Shown here one piece after another: positions 5,110 to 7,325 of a stretch of DNA of 7,325 nucleotides; the stretch's first letter is position 1, and each line of letters begins with the position of its first letter. The notes below the pieces were generated by a model. The model had not been told where the DNA came from. It ran no database searches and saw only the letters and a program-made list of their open reading frames with translations. A program made the position numbers and the translations under genes. Source of the stretch: CAYLRY01 sp964386535. GTDB lineage: Bacteria; Chloroflexota; Dehalococcoidia; Dehalococcoidales; UBA3254. Location: positions 1 to 7,325 of the forward strand of contig CAYLRY010000072.1 in the NCBI GenBank assembly GCA_964386535.1, read 5' to 3'.

Positions 5110-5820
5110 ATGTGTTTTAACGAATTACATCAAACCAACTTCTCATTATCCCCAACTGTTCATTACCAGTGGGCGCTGCCGGAAACCCTGCAGGTGCCTC
5201 CGGATGAGCTGAAGGTCCGCCTGGACTTCTATACCGACAGCGTCATCTTATATTTACTGGATAAGGGGATTATCACCACCAGGCAAGTTTCGGCCCAGGA
5301 TATCAGTCTGGCCATCCTATCGGAGATCTCCTTGAATTCCGGAGTGCTGCCGCGGGAGGCACTGTGGTGGAAACAGGGCAAAAACGGCGCCCAGGTCGCC
5401 TTATGGAGGGCGCCGAAAATCTGGCCGGTAGCTTTACAGACTGAAGCCTTCAAACCCGCTCAGCGCTTTAGATTGCCGATGCCGGGGCTTATCTTCCTCT
5501 GCTCACAGGGAAGACCGCCAGCAGTCTATGCCGCGAAGAAGCGGCCCCATTCTGCCGGTGAATTTATCTACCATGCGCCCTTATTTAATATTTACGAGAA
5601 CGGGACTACCTGCCCGGGGACTCATCAATATCCCCAGGAATTAGAAAAGATCCCGGAGTCTTTCTTCAGCGCCTTCTTTACCCAGGGCGCGAGGCATACC
5701 GGTCGCTCCCAGAAATATCCGGATAATCTGCTAAGGCTCTGGGAAGAGATCAACGGTAAAGCGAAATATCCCCTGAAAGACTTGGTGAAATTAGGCACAT
5801 TGGCGGATCTACTCAAATGA
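5110..5820 (+). CDS. PRTRC system protein B: E2-like conjugating-enzyme homologue (Prok-E2_D type)
   Basis: A 236-residue protein recognisable as PRTRC system protein B, assigned in the literature on prokaryotic ubiquitin-like systems to an E2-like family (Prok-E2_D). Family landmarks are SGVLPREALWW (77-87), PVALQTE, LPMPGLIFLC (122-131), PPAVYAAKKRP (136-146), NIYENGTTCPGTHQYP (160-175) and the C-terminal YPDNLLRLW then YPLKDLV. Cys168 in the NGTTCPG block is the best candidate thioester cysteine; Cys131 is less likely. It would accept the ubiquitin-like protein from the ThiF-type E1. GGAGGA at 5100-5105, just before ATG 5110, sets the start, and the protein looks full length. The RIT element now lies directly upstream, so its original promoter linkage is broken unless transcription reads through. 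Biochemical activity is inferred. Confidence 0.85.
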   Translation: MCFNELHQTNFSLSPTVHYQWALPETLQVPPDELKVRLDFYTDSVILYLLDKGIITTRQVSAQDISLAILSEISLNSGVLPREALWWKQGKNGAQVALWRAPKIWPVALQTEAFKPAQRFRLPMPGLIFLCSQGRPPAVYAAKKRPHSAGEFIYHAPLFNIYENGTTCPGTHQYPQELEKIPESFFSAFFTQGARHTGRSQKYPDNLLRLWEEINGKAKYPLKDLVKLGTLADLLK

Positions 5821-5841
5821 AATCAATCTGGAGGTTTTTTC

Positions 5842-6603
5842 TTGTATACCCTGGATAACGACTTTGCTACTCGCTTCAAATATGAGGTTATGATCGTGGG
5901 CTGCGGGGGTACCGGCGGCTTTGTGGCCGAAGGACTCTGTCGCCTGCTCCCAGCAAATATTCCGCTGGTACTGGTGGACCCGGACCGGGTGGATGCAAGA
6001 AATCTGCGGCGCCAGAACTTCTTCCCAGAAGATCTGGGGAAGCTGAAAAGCGAAGCCCTGGCCCATCGGTTATCCCGGAAATACCACCGAGCCATTGCCT
6101 ACAGCATCTTGCCGGTTAGTCTGACACCATTGGGTTTCAATAACCTGGTGATCGGTTGTGTGGATAACGGTTCAGCACGTCGAGATATTTCTGCCAGATT
6201 CACAGACAATTATGGCAATGCTCCAGCCTGGTGGGTGGATGCCGGTAACGGAGAAAACTTTGGTCAGATCCTGATTGGAAACCGAACTGGGACCGTCCAG
6301 TATCGCACCAGCGAGAAAGGCGACCGGTTCTACTCTTTGCCTCTACCGACTCAGCAGAGACCGGACTTGTTAAGAGAACACCGAGTGGTTACCAGTTGCG
6401 CGGACATGGAAGAACAGGGACCGACGATCAATCAGAGTATGGCCACCCTGGTCATTGAAGTAGTACGGAGATTGATTGCCGGCACCTGTCCCTGGATTCA
6501 GCTCTATCTGGATCTGGAATTGGGAACTCTGCAGTCGGTGTTGGTCACTCCCGAAACGGTCGTGGATATCCTAGGGAAGAAGTTCAAAAAGGAGAACAAA
6601 TAA
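5842..6603 (+). CDS. PRTRC system ThiF-family protein: E1-like adenylating enzyme
   Basis: A 253-residue ThiF/MoeB/E1-family enzyme that should use ATP to adenylate the C-terminal glycine of the ubiquitin-like partner. The Rossmann signature VMIVGCGGTGG (16-26) is followed by the ribose-binding acidic end LVDPDRV (44-50), then N54, RRQNF (56-60, the ATP arginine), Lys67 and the GCVDNGSARR block with Asp108, the usual Mg-ATP aspartate. Cys186 in TSCADMEEQGPTINQSMA is a candidate catalytic or metal cysteine. The start is TTG at 5842 with GGAGG at 5830-5834; translation from there begins YTLDNDF. It lies 21 bp after the E2-like gene, clearly in the same operon. Length fits the PRTRC ThiF family, which is shorter than eukaryotic E1s. 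The PRTRC assignment comes from the neighbouring B and C proteins. Confidence 0.9.
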   Translation: MYTLDNDFATRFKYEVMIVGCGGTGGFVAEGLCRLLPANIPLVLVDPDRVDARNLRRQNFFPEDLGKLKSEALAHRLSRKYHRAIAYSILPVSLTPLGFNNLVIGCVDNGSARRDISARFTDNYGNAPAWWVDAGNGENFGQILIGNRTGTVQYRTSEKGDRFYSLPLPTQQRPDLLREHRVVTSCADMEEQGPTINQSMATLVIEVVRRLIAGTCPWIQLYLDLELGTLQSVLVTPETVVDILGKKFKKENK

Positions 6604-6622
6604 ATCTATTTTTGGAGGAAAT

Positions 6623-7042
6623 ATGGAGAATGTCGACGCACGATGTGAGATGGCTATGGCTATCGCTATCTTACAGGCTACTCATGATGGTGAGGATCTG
6701 GACCCGGCTCACCTGTGGCTAGTCCAGGAATGGGTCAATGATCACCTGAACGAAAAAGGAGAAGCCGCTTTCCGGGAACTACATGCTCAGGTAGTGAACG
6801 GAAAATATCAGAAGCCCTGGCTGCATGGTGTGGAGCATCTTACTCGGGACCATCAGGGCTATGTCTTCTGGAAGGGGGTTGAGGTGGAACATTACAGCTT
6901 TTCCGGAAAGGGAGCTTACGAGCGAGAGAAAGCAGCGGTCGAAGAACTGGGGCGGCGCTGCCGGATCCTAGAATCAAAAGGAATCCAACCTACCTGTAAA
7001 TCCGCGATCTGGGATTGGGATAAATCTCGAGGAGGTAAATAA
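6623..7042 (+). CDS. 139-aa hypothetical protein downstream of the E1-like gene
   Basis: A soluble 139-residue protein, ATG at 6623 with TTTGGAGGAA upstream, 19 bp after the ThiF-type gene and so probably in the same operon. The N-terminal third is helical (CEMAMAIAILQAT; AHLWLVQEWVNDHLNEKG). The middle has a distinctive histidine/aromatic segment, WLHGVEHLTRDHQGYVFWKG (66-85), then VEVEHYSF, and the C-terminal third is a charged helix ending in SAIWDWDKSRGGK. Three cysteines (8, 113, 125) show no clear metal-site spacing. I vaguely recall similar proteins in Firmicute mobile elements but can name no family or function. It may be an accessory or target-recognition component of the conjugation cassette, or simply an element-borne gene of unrelated purpose. 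Confidence 0.65.
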   Translation: MENVDARCEMAMAIAILQATHDGEDLDPAHLWLVQEWVNDHLNEKGEAAFRELHAQVVNGKYQKPWLHGVEHLTRDHQGYVFWKGVEVEHYSFSGKGAYEREKAAVEELGRRCRILESKGIQPTCKSAIWDWDKSRGGK

Positions 7043-7043
7043 A

Positions 7044-7274
7044 TTGACACAAAGCATAACGAATAATAAACACCTTGATCCCAAGGTCGATCGGGCTATC
7101 TCTGATCTGGTAGGCAGCCTAACCGACCCGGTTATCTGTCACAAAGGCCAGGAAGAGCGGCCTCCGGAATGGCTGAGGAATACCATAACGTTGGAGCGTT
7201 TGATCATGAACCTGGCAGCACAGAAAGGAGAAACTCCCACCGGTACCGATGCCGAGTGTAGATTCTCAAATTAA
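7044..7274 (+). CDS. 76-aa hypothetical protein, last gene of the visible operon
   Basis: A 76-residue protein starting at TTG 7044, one base after the preceding TAA, with GAGGAGGT at 7028-7035 as a perfect Shine-Dalgarno inside the preceding gene. That site, rather than the start codon, supports the gene. Segments are a polar N-terminus, a short helix DPKVDRAISDLVGSL, a PPEWLRNTITLERLIMNLA helix and a polar tail. There are no transmembrane stretches or catalytic motifs. I do not recognise it. Tight coupling suggests coexpression with the 139-aa protein. The reading frame ends in an AT-rich region with no further gene visible. Confidence 0.55.
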   Translation: MTQSITNNKHLDPKVDRAISDLVGSLTDPVICHKGQEERPPEWLRNTITLERLIMNLAAQKGETPTGTDAECRFSN

Positions 7275-7302
7275 TTTTCCACTTTCTGCCTAAAATTCTC
7301 AC

Positions 7303-7325
7303 GGTAATTTGCCACCCAAATTATC
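7303..7325. repeat. Small imperfect palindrome at the window edge
   Basis: GGTAATTT (7303-7310) and AAATTATC (7318-7325) are complementary at 7 of 8 positions around a 7-nt loop. It follows the last gene and may be part of a hairpin or of another repeat that continues past the window. The stem is too AT-rich for a convincing terminator call. Confidence 0.3.

Noticed and set aside
5809..6095. Two overlapping minus-strand frames opposite the ThiF gene start
   Set aside because: They are opposite the Rossmann-motif coding region, have no Shine-Dalgarno, and one is Arg/Ser/Pro-rich as expected of an antisense shadow.
7275..7325. Start of an insertion sequence or convergent gene at the right edge
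   Set aside because: Only 51 bases are visible; the minus strand has a short open frame but nothing I can recognise.

Overview
The window looks like an accessory, plasmid- or ICE-like region of a Gram-positive anaerobe, probably a Clostridia/Peptococcaceae-type Firmicute. Evidence: tightly packed small plus-strand genes, very strong GAGGAGG-type ribosome binding sites, TTG starts, and proteins resembling families I associate with mobile elements of that group. The taxonomic call is an inference from style and recalled protein similarity, not from a marker gene.

Two systems are superimposed. The first is a plus-strand operon at about 267-1615 and 5110-7274, which I recognise as a variant PRTRC (ParB-related, ThiF-related cassette). 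It contains a ubiquitin-like beta-grasp protein (PRTRC protein C, 436-621) ending in Gly-Thr-Lys-Gly. It also has an E2-like protein (PRTRC protein B / Prok-E2_D, 5110-5820) with a candidate Cys168, and an E1-like ThiF adenylating enzyme (5842-6603) with GxGGxGG, a catalytic-type Asp and a candidate Cys. Around them are five unrecognised or weakly recognised small proteins: a four-cysteine 64-aa protein, a 73-aa helical protein, a 266-aa protein in the slot usually held by PRTRC F/A, a 139-aa protein and a 76-aa protein. Ub + E2 + E1 side by side implies protein (or other target) modification, but no target, JAB protease or ParB lies in the window.

The second system sits between the 266-aa gene and the E2 gene and runs antisense to the operon. 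It is a complete RIT (Recombinase In Trio) element: three translationally coupled tyrosine recombinases (ritA 416 aa, ritB 327 aa, ritC 339 aa), each with an intact R-K-HxxR-H-Y set. Its non-coding flanks share a 12-bp inverted repeat (1647-1658 / 5058-5069). The left copy is embedded in a lox-like palindrome with 13-bp arms and a 6-bp spacer (1631-1662). The insertion splits the operon without breaking a gene, so it separates the Ub-like gene from the E2/E1 genes. The RIT stretch is visibly more AT-rich than the cassette.

Edges and gaps: positions 1-167 are the 3' end of a gene for a small 'plasmid-related'-type protein. Positions 168-266 hold a long nested inverted repeat just ahead of the operon. 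Positions 1616-1765 and 5006-5109 are the RIT ends. Positions 7275-7325 are non-coding, with a small palindrome at the window edge. I found no rRNA, tRNA or CRISPR array.
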